Source of the DNA: Adiantum capillus-veneris
Taxonomy: Eukaryota; Streptophyta; Polypodiopsida; Polypodiales; Pteridaceae
Length of the DNA stretch: 64,000 nucleotides
Assembly (NCBI GenBank): GCA_014529385.2
Contig: CM043942.1
Coordinates: 33,144,969-33,208,968 of the forward strand
Reading direction: 5' to 3'
The notes beneath the pieces were generated by a model. That model was not told where the DNA came from, searched no databases, and saw nothing but the letters and a program-made list of their open reading frames with translations. A program made the position numbers and the translations under genes. This document shows, piece by piece, positions 10,271-22,175 of this stretch; within the stretch, counting starts at the first letter, position 1, and every line of letters starts with the position of its first letter.

Positions 10271-11199
10271 TGTTAGAAGCTGGACACACCCTACGGAAAA
10301 TGACTGCTCGGCAGATTATTATTTTTTGTAATTATTCATTTATTGAGAACACCCCGACATTTCACCTTTGTAAATATTGGGGCTTACAGAAGTTTCCAGA
10401 TTGTATCCCAGTTTTGACATTTAGATTGAGTAGATGGTTAAAATGGAACATTAGAGTTTGAGAATTGTAAGGTATTTATACCACTTTTTGACCTTAATGA
10501 AAAACCTTTTGTCATTTTTAAAAGTTTGAAGTCTGTGAGTGAGCGTACTGTGTACGAGAGAGAGTGAGAGCTTCATTTTGATGCTACGCGCGCACCGGTG
10601 GTCGGAATCGAGTGCGGAGAAGTGCAGCGTGCTGCCCCCGATGAGAGCTACACACCAATACCTACATTGCGCGCGTACGGTCCGGTTTTGCGAGCTTCAT
10701 CTACGAGCTTCATCTGGTGATTCGGTGAACATACGTTGTCCGATTTTGCATTGCAGCATATCCACGCGTTCGCATTGAGTAGAGCTACACATTAGGCACT
10801 TTAGATTTCGGAAACGACGACTTGAAAATTTTGGCCAGACATCCTACCTGATTTTGCACCAGGTGTTTTGGGTTGGGATTTTGGTTCATAGACCTTAGGG
10901 AGAGCGACCTATTGTTGTTAATAGGGTCTCCTTCAAGTTATGTGGCGTTTCGAGATTGTTTGATGAGTATTCGGCTCTAGAAAGCGTTGTAGGAAGTTTC
11001 CTCTTATGCACTCTTGAAGGCTGTGGCTTAAACATTGGGTAGAGACCTCTATAGGAATCAGTTAGGAGTTGGTCGAATGTAGGTTGACACCCTATGCTTG
11101 CTTCCACGCATATGGGGGTCGAGCTTCGTCCTTAGCTGACAAATCTTGTTAGGTGAGTTCTCGCTGTGCTGACGTTCGCCGCGGCGTATCCGTCCAACA
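10271..11199 (+). mobile_element. 3' LTR of element A
   Basis: 929 bp, TGTTAG...CAACA. It aligns along its length with the inverted 931-bp LTR of element B; for example GAATCGAGTGCGGAGAAGTG and ACACCCTATGCTTGCTTCCA occur in both. A palindromic TATA-like GGTATTTATACC is at 10471-10482. A half-copy of the leader palindrome (AGACATCCTACC) is at 10837, and B has the equivalent half-site in its LTR. The ORFs drawn through it are chance. Confidence 0.85.
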
Positions 11200-11204
11200 A
11201 AGGT

Positions 11205-12734
11205 TTACCAGTAATAGGGTAGCACATCATAGCCATCCTTATCGCAAAATTTTGTCGTTGGGCTATCTATAATGGTACAGACATCTAATGTTGCTAGTAT
11301 GTGTTCCCATTCTAGAGGTTCTAAGGCATCTTCGGGAAAAGGTTCCGGAATGTAATCCTTGTCCTCAATAGCTCTTTCTAAGATGCATTCCTCTCTTTTT
11401 AAGCTTCCACAATGTGAAGCTCTGCACATCCATAGCTCATTTTTCTGCCCTTACCATCCTGGGAGTTCGGACCCTGCCAATGTAGTTGAATCAAACTCTT
11501 CCACTGGTGTCTGGTTCACATCCTTGTAACTATGGTCTTTTAGGTATAGTTTGGTTGTAGTTTCCCCATGTCTGAGGTATATGTGGTAACTCCAATCCCG
11601 GACCATCTTTAATTGTCTTATGAATGGTCTTCCCAAGATGATCTCGTAATTGTTCTTTTTGTCGAAATCAACTATTGCAAATGTATGCTCATACTCGATT
11701 CCACAAGAGGTGACAATTACTTTTTCTAAAAGTCCTAGAGTCTTTTCCATGAACCCATCTGCTAGTTGCAATTTCATTCTGGTAGCTCTCAAAGACGGTT
11801 TTTTCTCATTTTTTCCAGATTTCTTTGGTGGCGATAGTGACTCCCGCTCCAATGTCAAGAATAGCTTTGGATACTACTCCCTGGAATTCTACTGGTAGTG
11901 TGGTATTTCCATCTTCTCCCTCACAATATTCTCCAACCTTGTTTAAAGGTACTGGCCTAGTGTTTAGTTGAGGCTTGTCCAATTCTCTGATCCCTTCTTG
12001 AAGCTTCGAGGTAGGGTCTTTTACTCCAAATTTTTCTAAGCATTTGCCTACGGTGGTCCACATGTTTGGTCGTAACCTCAGGAGTTCGGCTAACGTGATT
12101 GTGCATGCCATAGGGGTGGACAATAACTCAATCAACCCTTGTGAATCCATAACTCTGTTGGAAGAAAGTCTTTGAGATGGGATTGCTCTCACCTCAGACT
12201 TAGCTTCATACTCCCCTAGGTAGGAGGGTAAAGTTTTTAGCGAGTCTGGTTGGCTGTGCCCCGAACTAATTAAACCATGGTCCCCCCCTTGTGAATGCAT
12301 ATCAAAGTTCATTTGTGATCTTGCCTCAAACTCTTCAATGGGAGGTAAGATCTCATTTTTCCCCTTTCTAGTGCTATTTATTTGGTGGTCCACCCTGCTA
12401 GCTTCATTTGCTTCCCGGATTTGCTTCCACAGGTCATCTAGACTGTTACAATCCTTACCCATTTTTACCAATGTTTAAGCTGGAAACCATCAATTGTCTC
12501 ATCTGTTGTATTTGACACTATGATAGGTTCTCTCCTAGACTTAGAGGCAGTCGCGAGTCTCTCCTTTGTGTCTACTTGTTTCTCTAGGGTTGGTTTGATA
12601 GGGGTTGGAGCTGGTACCTTGTGCCAACTTGCAGGTTTACCAAGCGGATTTTCTATCAAGGATTGGGCTGTTTCAATCATCTTTTGACACATTTCCAACC
12701 TTTGTTTTTCTATTTCTGCATATGGATAAGGCAT
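11205..12734 (-). pseudogene. Element B aspartic protease region (broken)
   Basis: Three frames follow each other on the minus strand. 12734-12465 is a linker with LEMCQKMIETAQSL. 12471-11806 ends with AILDIGAGVTIAT, the active-site loop of a retroviral-type protease (D-I-G-A). 11858-11451 contains NNYEIILGRPFIRQLKM, the ILGRPF-type motif that follows the active site in gypsy proteases. 11429-11205 (74 aa) stays in the frame of the previous block and ends at the boundary with element A. No reverse transcriptase follows. The upstream stop reads TGG TAA, which could be a decayed CAA. Confidence 0.8.
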
Positions 12735-13318
12735 CCATCTTTGCTCTTGGTTTTGGTTGTTTTTCTGGCTTCATATGCTTTTAAAAGTGCGTCCAGCTGC
12801 TCATTCACTTTTTCTACCAGCACTAATCCTCCCGATTCTGCACTTTTGGGTTCTACTATTTCCTTGGCTCCTTTGGTTGTAGCAACGTGTGAACTTAAAC
12901 TAGTTAGATCCTCTAACCGCTCCAATCTATCCTTTGTGTGTTTTAACTCCTCGGATAGACCCGTTTGCTTTCGTTCTCTCCTGGCTTTCATACGCGCCTT
13001 TTTAGCTTTCCAAGTGCTTCTCTGATTTTTCATTTCTGCACTTGGGGCATCGGTCTTTGGCTCTTCAATTATGGTTTCGTTTGTCATTCATTGAGCTTGT
13101 GCTCGTGTCATTGTCTGAATAGGTATTATTGTCTCATTTTCTGACCCTCCATTGGAAGGCACTGCTTCCAGCATGTTCAAAATAGTTTTTGCTCCTTTGC
13201 TTGGGTTCTTAGAGCAATCAGGAATCAAGTGAGTAATTCCACACTCGGTGCAATACGCGTTGACTCTAATAATTTCATCGTAAGGACAATCCCTTAGCCA
13301 ATGATCTCCGCCACACAT
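12710..13318 (-). pseudogene. Element B nucleocapsid-like zinc knuckles and linker
   Basis: Same frame as the gag ORF upstream, broken by a TGA at 13088 and a TAG at 12710. It has two CCHC-like knuckles with spacing CX2CX3HX4C (CYMCGGDHWLRDC and CTECGITHLIPDC), which would bind RNA in the nucleocapsid. A Lys/Arg/Glu-rich linker follows. The X3 spacing is shorter than the usual X4. Confidence 0.75.
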
Positions 13319-13495
13319 GTAGCAGGGTCCCTTAGGGTGTTGAGGTGCTCCTTGAGCTCCTCTCTGTTGGTATGCATGCCTCTACCCGCCCATGCCTCCG
13401 TTGGCTATGAACAACAGTGTTTGTTCATCCAAGCTGTATCTTCCTTCTCCTGCTGCCTGTGCAGCTGTTGGTGGTCCTGTACTTCCAATCATGCT

Positions 13496-14875
13496 CTAAG
13501 GTTCTGGCGTTGGGGGTTCTTTCGGTGGATAATAGATAGGATTTGCTACATATACATTGGAATATTTGTAATATGCATGCATAGGTACCAAAGCCTTCTC
13601 TTCTGGTTCGTTTATCGTTGGTGTGTATCTTATGTTGACCGGTCGTAATCCTGGTAGGGGTGGTTGTTTCCCCAATACTGGTTGTGGTCTTTCAACACCT
13701 ACAGGTCCTTGTAGATTGCCTGCTTGATACCTAGGCATCAGTGGAAGTTGAGGAGATGCTACCTGAGCTTGGGGAGCATAAGGTCGCTCTCTCACATATC
13801 CCTTGTTATAATAACATTCCTCCGTCACATGGTTTGTCCATTTTTGTTCAATAGCACACCACTTCGGCTGCTTAGCCTGAGGCTTGGCATACATATTACT
13901 TTTTTTTAGCACTTCCTTCATAAGCTGCTCCTGGCTTACATCTACTTCTCCTTTTGGTGCTGTGTTAGCGAACTTGCTTCCACTTTGTTGTGAGGATGAA
14001 TCGTCATCAAGATCCTTGAATTCACCCTCCTTGTAGACTGCATAATTGTCTACAAGGTAAAGAGCCTCCTTAGTTAACTCATCTAACGTCGTGCTCCTCT
14101 TCATATGTAAGTCCTTCTGGAGATATGCATTCCTCAGTCCTTGAATAAATATAAGCATAAGTCTGGACTGGGTTGGCAGTTCTTCCACAGGGCAGAACTT
14201 CACATATCTTTTTAGTCGTAGGGTTGCTTTTTGCACAGATTCCCGTTCGTTCTGTTTGAATTTATGGATTTGTGAGACTGTATTATGAGCTATCCCCCTT
14301 TGTGAGAATTCCTCAATAAACTCGTCAAAAACCTCCTCCATAGACTTGAAATCTCTACGCTCCACATAGTCAAACCAAGTAGCGGCATCCTCTTCTAGGG
14401 TAAGTCCAAACCCTGCAAATTGGGTAGGGAAGTCCGAAACTTCTTCAGCTCTAATTACATGCACAAAGGCTGCTACATGATCCCTAGGATCTCTGTTTCC
14501 CGTGTATTTGTTGTTTACCCATTTTTGCACATGAGAAGGTCTAATTCTACGATGGTCTACAAATCTCATCATTGGTTCTCCTGGTCCTACTCGATATACC
14601 TCCTTTGGCCTTCGGTAGTGGGAGGGTTCCTCTCCCAGAGGTGCCCCTAAGCCATAATTTTTGATGGTTCTTGCAAGAGGTGGTTCATCTCTTCTAACTC
14701 GTTCTATGGGTTGTCTTCTGGGCTCTATCGACTCTTGATTTTTTGGCTTACTCGCGCCTTGACACTGTGAATAGACTGGTGGTTCTTGTAAATATCTTAG
14801 CCCTCTTGCGGCTGGATAACCATCTCTATTTTGGTCTTGTTCTAATGTCGCACTTTGTTGAAGCCATGCCTGCAA
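13496..14875 (-). pseudogene. Element B gag capsid region
   Basis: 459-residue open frame on the minus strand, the largest intact piece of B. The middle (residues ~110-260) reads as a Retrotrans_gag domain: AAFVHVIRAEEVSDF, ATWFDYVERRDFKSMEEVFDEF and FKQNERESVQKATLRLKRYV fit the known pattern (substrate loop, W-[FY], EF...F). The C-terminal third is Pro/Gln/Tyr-rich. It is in frame with fragments upstream to 15832 and downstream to 12710, so it was once part of one longer protein. It would form the capsid of virus-like particles. Confidence 0.85.
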
Positions 14876-14920
14876 TGATGGTTGGGTTGCTTGTTGGTTC
14901 TGGTAGTTGAACGTCTGTTG

Positions 14921-15832
14921 TCAGTTAGAATGTGATGTTGCGTCGTACTCTTCTGAAAATGGATTTGTTGACTTGCTAGGGGTATAGGTGGATCTTGGTA
15001 CTTCTTCGGGGGCATATGTCAATGTTTTTGGAACTGTTGCCTTTTCTACCTCCTCTAGGAGAATTCGTTTGTATTCTCGCCCGTACCTGTCAACGAAAAT
15101 GATATCCTTTCCCATAGCTATTTCATAAGAGAATAAGTAAAGAACCTTGTCTTTGCTTAATTCATTTGGGTAGGGTTATTTGCATCGAAAATAAGATACT
15201 ACTCCCTCGCTCTCATGCTTGTAAATTCCCACATTCTCATTATAGGTAAGGACCCTGGTTGTTTTTTTATCATACATAAAAAGAGCTCCAGGTCGATCAA
15301 TTTTTGGAGGCGGCTCTTGAGCCTCTAAAACCATTTTTCCTTTTGCCACATTATCTCCATATCTGTTGTAATCCTCAGGGTTACTAACTATCAGATAGTG
15401 GTTCCCCTTTTCGTCTCGGAATCTATCTCCATCATCATAGACTAAAATTATCTTCGGTCTCTAAGAAGGTCTTTCCTCTATACAAATACACTTGCGTCCC
15501 TGATAGTCAGAATAAACTAGGGCTCCCCTAGAGTTTGTTCCTTCTAAGAAGATTATAGTGAACTTGGCATCGTTCAAAGGGTTTTGGGAGGTACTTCCTC
15601 TTAGCATTGGTCCTTCACCAGAGAAACCTCCTGGCTATTGACTACCCATCATCAAGAAGGACTTATCTGATGAAGTATCAGTATCACTACCCTCCTCAAT
15701 GATCGGGGCTAATGGATCTAGCCTTGCCTGGGTTACACTTTCTTCAGTGGATACTAAGCGACCCTGATCACCTGCCACTTTTTGGTCTCTTGGAATGTTT
15801 CTTTCTGATCTTAAATTCATCAAACTTAGCAA
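14921..15832 (-). pseudogene. Element B gag N-terminal extension (broken)
   Basis: Same frame as the gag ORF, interrupted by TAG (15635), TAG (near 15463), TAA (near 15179) and TGA (14921). Open pieces include DTDTSSDKSFLMMGSQ and MGKDIIFVDRYGREY. I do not recognise a domain. The length (~300 residues before capsid) suggests a larger gag N-terminus than is usual in gypsy elements. Confidence 0.55.
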
Positions 15833-17393
15833 TGCAATTTATCACAAATCCAACCACTCACCTGGCCAGGGATCAGTTTTCGCACAACTTCTTGCCTTGC
15901 CTCTGAATATACCTGTACAAAAGCGTTTAATTTCGGCAATCGAATCAAAGCATTTAACCGCTAGAGGTGGTCTTAGTAATGATCGGTATAACTGGAGGGT
16001 TAACCTCAACCAATAATGTACTCTATACACATCAGATGTTCTTGATTAGGTCTGCTAATCTGGAACTGTACACCACCCAAGTGTTTATCAGTCTAGAGGT
16101 AAAGTCTTAATTCCATCTTTGCTCCATCAAAAGGTCAAACAAGGTCCAATTTTACTTCTGAAAGAAGTTCTGGAACTCTTAAGTCAATTGGAACATCACT
16201 CTATGTCCACAGTCAGATTTTGACTTCAATAGCATGCCTTAGACATACTACGCGTAGCATGTTTAACTGCTCAAAATTGCTCCAAATTCAAACCACAGAC
16301 TCCTCTTAAGGTGCTGATCACTCTGTTATGCTCACAATTGGATTTGGAGTGCTAAATCATTCTAAATCATTGTGAACACATCCTATATGTAGGATATCTA
16401 AGTGCTGTGTTTGACTCTAGACTTGAGCCACAACTTCCCCTTCATGTGAGCAACCCAATGCTATGCTTAGATTTTAGTTTGGATTTCAAAAGACCCCAAA
16501 TTTAGCTATTCTAGCCTTTTTCAGTCAAAAATGCTAAAGTCTGCCTAAAACACAATTTCTCACCCAATTGAGATGAAACCTTTCTCATGCACTCAATTAA
16601 TCATGTAGATCATGCTTATGAGGACATCCTATGGTTTTGGTCTTAAAATAATACCTTGGCACAATTTGGGTAGGATGTTCTGGCAATTCCTTTCTTTTGG
16701 CCTTATCTTGTCAAGACATGGTCAAGGCATCCCTTCCAAGTGAATATAGGGTAATTGCTACCTTCTAAACACACTGGTCAACTCAGATTTTCAAAATTCT
16801 CACCAGAACACCATGCTCCTTTTCTCAGACTAAAGTGCTACTTTGCCTTCCCTATGCTCTTAGCAAGTGCCAATATGCCTTACAAGTGCAAAAATATGCA
16901 AATTTCTCTCAATTTAAACCTTTTCTGAACTTTTACATTTTCTGAGTCCGCCTTTTACTTTTGGGCAATCCAATAAGGGGAAAACACTCAAGTCTATATG
17001 TTACTAGGGTGAAACCCACCCTCTGAACACACAGGTGACCTCAGTTCCCCCAAATTCCCTGCCAAAAACCCCCTAGAGACATTATACGTGTAGGATGTCT
17101 ACTGTCTTAAAATTTAAATTTTTTCTGACAGAAGTACTCCCTATGCTCAGCAGATCTCTCAGAAATACTCACAGAAACTTTTGAACTTCAATTCAGCTTC
17201 TAAACACTTTTTTCCATCTTTTGCAACTCTTTGATGAGGCTAACAACAAATATAACATGCATGAAGTGCTCCAGATCATAAATCATGATGTCCTACTTAC
17301 CCTACTCCTACACATCATGTGAGATGGTGATTTTGGTGTCTCGGTTATTTCTTGGTCTCCCCAGACTCTCAAGCTATCCTTTCACCGCCTCTA
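15833..17393 (-). other. Leader of element B, distal part
   Basis: No convincing ORF. AT-rich with repeated phrases and degenerate copies of the 24-bp palindrome (separate entry). At 17393 it is cut by gypsy element C; the remaining leader continues at 27673. The four bases TCTA flank C on both sides. Confidence 0.7.
16241..17100 (-). repeat. Degenerate copies of the leader palindrome in element B
   Basis: 16241-16264 reads AGACATACTACG then CGTAGCATGTTT. 16377-16400 reads ACACATCCTATA then TGTAGGATATCT. 17077-17100 reads AGACATTATACG then TGTAGGATGTCT. A half-site lies at 16622. They share the arms of the perfect copies in element A's leader but are more decayed. Spacing here is irregular. 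Confidence 0.7.
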
Positions 17394-18903
17394 TGTCATA
17401 AAAACTAATATCTAACCAACCCAAATGATTTTCTCATATTAAACTGATCACTCAATGTGGGAGAATAAACGGGAACAAGGGTTAAGATATAGACATGTGC
17501 TTTTAGATCTATCTCAACACGGGGCCATTGGTAAAGGGGCCCAAATGAGAGATGGTCTATCAAAGAGCAAGGCTAACCAATGGAGCATAAGACCTTAGGG
17601 TTAGCTTCATTGAAGACCTCCAATAATATGTGTAAAATTCCTTTGACCTTAGGTAAGCTAGGACTGAGCTTGAGGCGCGGGAACCCGACCCAGCTCGAGG
17701 TGCTTGTCCTGCTTGTCATGCTTGATGACTAAGGTGTTTGAGGTGCTTGATGATTGAGGTGCTTAATGATTGAGATGCTTGAGGTGCTTGACATGCTTGA
17801 GATGTTAGGGTTGCACTTGAGGTGAGAACCCAACCCAAGCTTAAAGTGCTTAAGGGCCAAGCTTGTGGTGGGATCTGGGCCTATGCATGAGGGGTTGAGG
17901 TGTCAAAAAGTCAAAGATTCAATTCCTACAAGGAGGGGGTGAGCCCTACATGAGGGGGGATGAGAGAGAACACCCACACACACTCACAAACACTCTCATT
18001 GTGTGCTAGGCAAGGTGCAAGAGCTCCATCTCCTTCTCCAAGCTCCTTGAGAATTTGAGAGCCTACACCAACACTCTTGGCTATGGAATGCAAATCCAAC
18101 CAAGAGCTATGCTTCAATGCTTAAGCTTTCCATCCTCTCCATCTTCATTACTATGCTATTATGTATGCTAAGCAAGAAGAGTGATGATAAGTGAGGAATT
18201 ATTTCTTTCTCCTATGGAATACTTCTTCTTCCTGTTCCCTACCCTCATTCCCTGCTAGCTCTCTCCACCTTCGAAGGTGTTTGAGGTCTTGGGACTGAGG
18301 CTTGGGATAGTTAATGGTTTCTACAAAGTGCATGTTATGCTTATTGCAAGAAGGCTAATGGTTTATTGCAAGTAGATTAGTTACTTAATGCAAGTAGATT
18401 AATTGTATTGCAAGGTAGTTTAATTGTTGCTTTAGGCACAAGTTGATGCATAAAAGTATACATCTTCATGCACTCAAATGATTTAGGGAACACAAAGACT
18501 AATGATGTTCACGAGTTCTTGACTGTTTTCAAGCTAAAATTGATTGTTGATATTATGCAAAAGCTTGGTGTATGAAGCTTCCATCTCCATACTGTCAAAG
18601 AGGTTTCAAGGAACACAAAGATTGTATTGTACCAAGTCTCTCTTAATGAGAGAATCTATAATACAAATGCCTTTTGGAGGGGGGACTGGCTCCACATAAA
18701 TCCGGTCCTCAACTGTTATCATATTCTCTAAAATCTCATTCTCTCTCTCTCTCTCTTGCAAAGGTATTGCTCATGCCTAGTTAATTAAGTGTTATGATTA
18801 AGTTGCTACTACCAATTAAGTTCACCATCTATGCTCTCAAAGTTGATCACTCTAATTCTCTTAATTCCGCTATTCTCTAAGTTCATAGGCCATTTCCATT
18901 ACA
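17394..18903 (+). mobile_element. 5' LTR of gypsy C
   Basis: TGTCATAAAAAC...CCATTACA. Internal features shared with the 3' LTR include a stretch rich in GAGGTGCTTGATGATTGAGG repeats (~17690-17780) and a CT run near 18738. The 63-aa minus-strand ORF seen in both LTRs is carried along by the duplication, not by selection. Confidence 0.95.
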
Positions 18904-18904
18904 T

Positions 18905-18916
18905 TGGTAACAGAGC
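18905..18916 (+). promoter_or_regulatory. Primer binding site of gypsy C
   Basis: TGGTAACAGAGC lies one base after the LTR end and differs by one base from TGGTATCAGAGC, the known site complementary to initiator methionine tRNA. Confidence 0.8.
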
Positions 18917-19318
18917 ATTTGGTTTCTCTTTTCTTGCTTAAGAAGAGAGGTCCTTAAGTAGCCTAAAAATGGTTGATGTTGTTAATTATATTAGGGTAAG
19001 TGGAACTGGGATCTATTATCGGTTTGGTTGAGATCACTATGTGGGGGATGGTGCACACCTCGGGAGCTTTGGACTTAATAATGGAGTCTTTTTAGACTTG
19101 CCTATGGCTTTACCATTATTGAGCCATAAGAAGTTCGAAAGGAGCTAGCCCTCGTCAACTCTGCTATGTTAGAACTACTCCTCTACTCTCTATAATTAAC
19201 TACTTCGAGCCGTGGGTGTAGATACTTAAGAGCCGATTTTCAAAGGCTAAGAGGAGTGGCAACTAAGGTTTTGAATTGCCAAATCATACACTAAGTACAT
19301 ACATAAATTTTGTTAACA

Positions 19319-20757
19319 TGGCTGACAATAATCAAGAGAGTAGAACGAGTATTGATAACTTTGATTTTGCACATGAAGGTGCTAATGATGATGCTCCCAT
19401 GTTTATCAAGTGTCTTGCTTCTAAGCTGCAACAAGCTATGGGAAACCCAGCCGTACAAGGTGAAGTTTTCCAACAACTTCATAGTTATGGGATTCTCCAA
19501 ACTCCCCCAAAAGAGAGAGCACTTGAGAAGTCTCTTCAAGAGATTTCCAAGAGAGGGCTCTCTACGGTGAGAGAAGAGGAGAACCCATATGAAGCGCTTA
19601 AACGATTACTGGCGGGATTACCTCCATCCAAGAAGAAAGGTGAAGTCTCTACTATAGAGCCTTTCCCAAGAGAAGGAGAAAGAAGTGAGTCTCCCGATAC
19701 TTCTGAAGATGTGGATCCAAGAAGACGGCAGCCTCAACAATCTCCAATTCCCCCCAAGAGAGAAAGATTGCCGGAAAGTCCTCCTCCTCGTTATCACAAA
19801 AAGTAAGAGAGGTACCAAAAGAAGGAAAAGGAGAGAAAGAGGTCACCCTCTTCTCCATCTTCATCACCTTCCTGATATTCCAATGAAGGTAGCGGCTCTT
19901 CTCTCAAAGAGCCCAAAAGGAAAGGCCATGGCAAGTCCTATCCAGTATGGAGAAGGTCCAAGAAGCTGAAGAAGTTCAAGGAGGGAGGAAAGGACACCAC
20001 TTTTCTTACCTATGATGGCACCTTTGGTGCTACGGACAAGATCTTGGCCTTCATCCAACAGTTTGATGTGGCCTTTGGTGATGAGGACTTCATGGAGTCC
20101 TCTAAACTGCGTCACAGGTATCTATGCATTTTCGGAGCTCCGCTCGTCAATGGTGAGCTAGCCTACGAGCCCAAAGGAAAGCTCCAAGGACATGGAAGGC
20201 TTTAAGAGCCTCCATCATGAAGCAATTTCTGGCAAGCAACACTAAAGACAATGTCCTCAGAGAATGGCAAAGCTTGAAACTCTTTACGAGTCTATCCAGA
20301 AGTATGTAGATGAGTTTTGGGATTTACTTCTCAAAGCCAGTGTCTACAAAAAGATAGGCTTTGAGGAGCAAAAGCAACAATTTTGTGTGGGTCTTTTTGA
20401 CGAGATGGCCGAGTATATTGACTCACAAAGGCCTAATGCCATATCAGTGGTCATACACCATACTATGGTCGCCTCTCAAATCAATTTCTAGCAAGGGGTT
20501 AAGAGAAACTCTAAACCCCTGTAAGTGAAGGATCAAAATGAGCCTAGAGGAAGGAATAATGCTCAAACTTCCTCCAAAGGCAACTCTAGCAACACCGATA
20601 ACAACACTAAGGAGAAAGGAGTCTACAAAGGTAAGAATAGACTCTCTCCAACAGAGCTAGAGTGTTATCGTAAGGATAACAAATGCTACAAGTGTGGACA
20701 ACAAGGGCATGTCTATCGTGCTTGTACCCAAATAAATGCACGCAACAATCCGCCTTG
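19319..20757 (+). pseudogene. Gypsy C gag with CCHC knuckle (broken)
   Basis: First open part 19319-19804 starts MADNNQESRTSIDNFDF, is acidic, then has a proline/arginine-rich segment. After TAA and further stops the capsid region is readable in pieces: TFLTYDGTFGATDKILAFIQ near 20000 (typical gypsy gag 'F.G...A..W/F') and KQQFCVGLFDEMAEYI near 20370. A nucleocapsid knuckle CYKCGQQGHVYRAC (CX2CX4HX4C) lies near 20690. It would bind the element's RNA. Confidence 0.8.
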
Positions 20758-22175
20758 AGTTTCTATGCTGGAAACTCCAAAAGAGGATGCTAATAGCAAA
20801 AGGCTTTTGTTTTTCCTAAGCTAGGAGATATGTACATACATGTTTATGAGCCGGGTAGCATCCTATACCATGTAAATATGCATGCTTTTCGTAAGTTAAT
20901 GAAAATCTATATATTCATATACATGATTTTTGTTGAAAAGTCTCTAAATGAATTCAATGTTTCAACCAAGAACAAAAAAAAAAAGACAGGAATCAAGAGG
21001 AATTAGAATTTTCTACATTCCTAAATGGATTCCAAAATGTTTTTATTGATGATACCCCCGTGAACTATCTCCACAATGAGGGGACAATGACCATGCAATG
21101 GAGCTTTTACCATGAAGCTCACTGCCTAATAAGCCTCCTTATTGAGCTTTATAAGCTCCACAAGAGGAGTTCAAAAGGCAATAGCATGAACTGGTAAGTT
21201 TTGAGAGAGATTAGGCTTTCCTCTAACCAAAAGAAAAGTGGATTTTTAAAAAGAGATTCAATAATTAGGTCACATTATCTCTAAAGGTGGTATTTGTATG
21301 GAACCACAAAAGGTAGAGGTAATAAAAAGATGGCCTAATCCAAGGAGTCTACATGAGTTGTGAAGCTCTAAAGGTATGAGTGCATACTAGAGATGCTTCA
21401 TACAAAAAATTCATGCTTATAGCAGGTCCAATACATGACTTAACAAAAAAGAACGTTAAGTGTACATGGACTACAAAGAGAGAAAAATACTTTTGAAAAG
21501 TTCAAAGAGAAACTTATCTCTCAACTTATGCTTACATTACGGGATCTCTCAAAGCTATTTGAGGTCCAATGTAATGCCTGGATGCATGCCTTCGAGCAAA
21601 AATTTGCTTCAAGAAGGGAATACCATAGAATACAAGATTCAAAGACTCAAATCCAGTGAGCGAATGCTGGACATATACAAAAGGAACTACGAGCTGTTTT
21701 AAATGCCGTTGACACATGGAAGTACTTCTTGCGGACTCCATCCATGATACAAACCAAGCTCTTCGACAATCAAATGAGGTGGGAAAATTTCTTTTTGCAG
21801 TTTAAAATTTACATTGCTCACATTGCTGGCAAGCACAAACATGTAGCCGATGCACTTTCCCGATGGCCAAGGATAGATAGGGTATCAATAGCAATTTACA
21901 ATGACTATGTTTTATGATAGTTAAATATGCTTCTAACCCAGGCTTTAGGGATATGATAATAGCCTTTACAAATGGAAGAAAAAGAACCACTCACGTTAGA
22001 GGATGGTTATCTTCCATACCTCAATAGGCTATATCTTCCTCATCTCCCATGCTCCTCCCATATGCGGGGCAAAGAGGAATTCAAAATTATTCTTTTAGTA
22101 ATAAAAGCATACTTGTATTGGCTTACCAAGAAACAAGAACATACAAGAGTATGTTTCAAAATGTATGGTATACCA
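20758..22175 (+). pseudogene. Gypsy C pol remnant: RT end, RNase H, integrase H2C2 finger
   Basis: No protease and no RT active site (YXDD) are visible; 20758-21240 is unrecognisable, so most of PR-RT was lost. From ~21270, GHIISKGGI...EPQKVEVIKRWP is the RT/RNase H junction. FEVQCNAW (~21560) matches the RNase H start. RWENFFLQFKIYIAHIAGKH and ADALSR (~21780-21860) are its end. The start of the integrase zinc finger follows (~22150) and is interrupted at 22175 by copia E. Several frameshifts. Confidence 0.75.

Larger units (their letters stand above)
1..11199 (+). mobile_element. LTR retroelement A (non-autonomous, 5' end outside window)
   Basis: Plus-strand LTR element with a long leader (1-2205), a broken long ORF (2206-5353, resuming at 9997), a polypurine tract (10257-10270) and a 929-bp 3' LTR (10271-11199). 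The 5' LTR and primer site lie before the window. Its LTR matches, over its whole length, the inverted 931-bp LTR at 27894-28824 of element B, so both belong to one family. B has a primer site of the kind used by Tat/Athila-type gypsy elements, hence that assignment here. I see no gag, protease, reverse transcriptase or integrase in A. It would need proteins supplied in trans. It is split by the solo-LTR-like insertion S. Confidence 0.8.

Noticed and set aside
10271-11199. Reading this LTR as the 3' LTR of element B
   Set aside because: It is inverted relative to B's 5' LTR, and the purine tract beside it is on the plus strand, which fits element A.
17926-18117. 63-aa ORF conserved at 26693-26884
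   Set aside because: The match follows from LTR duplication at element insertion and is no evidence of a gene.
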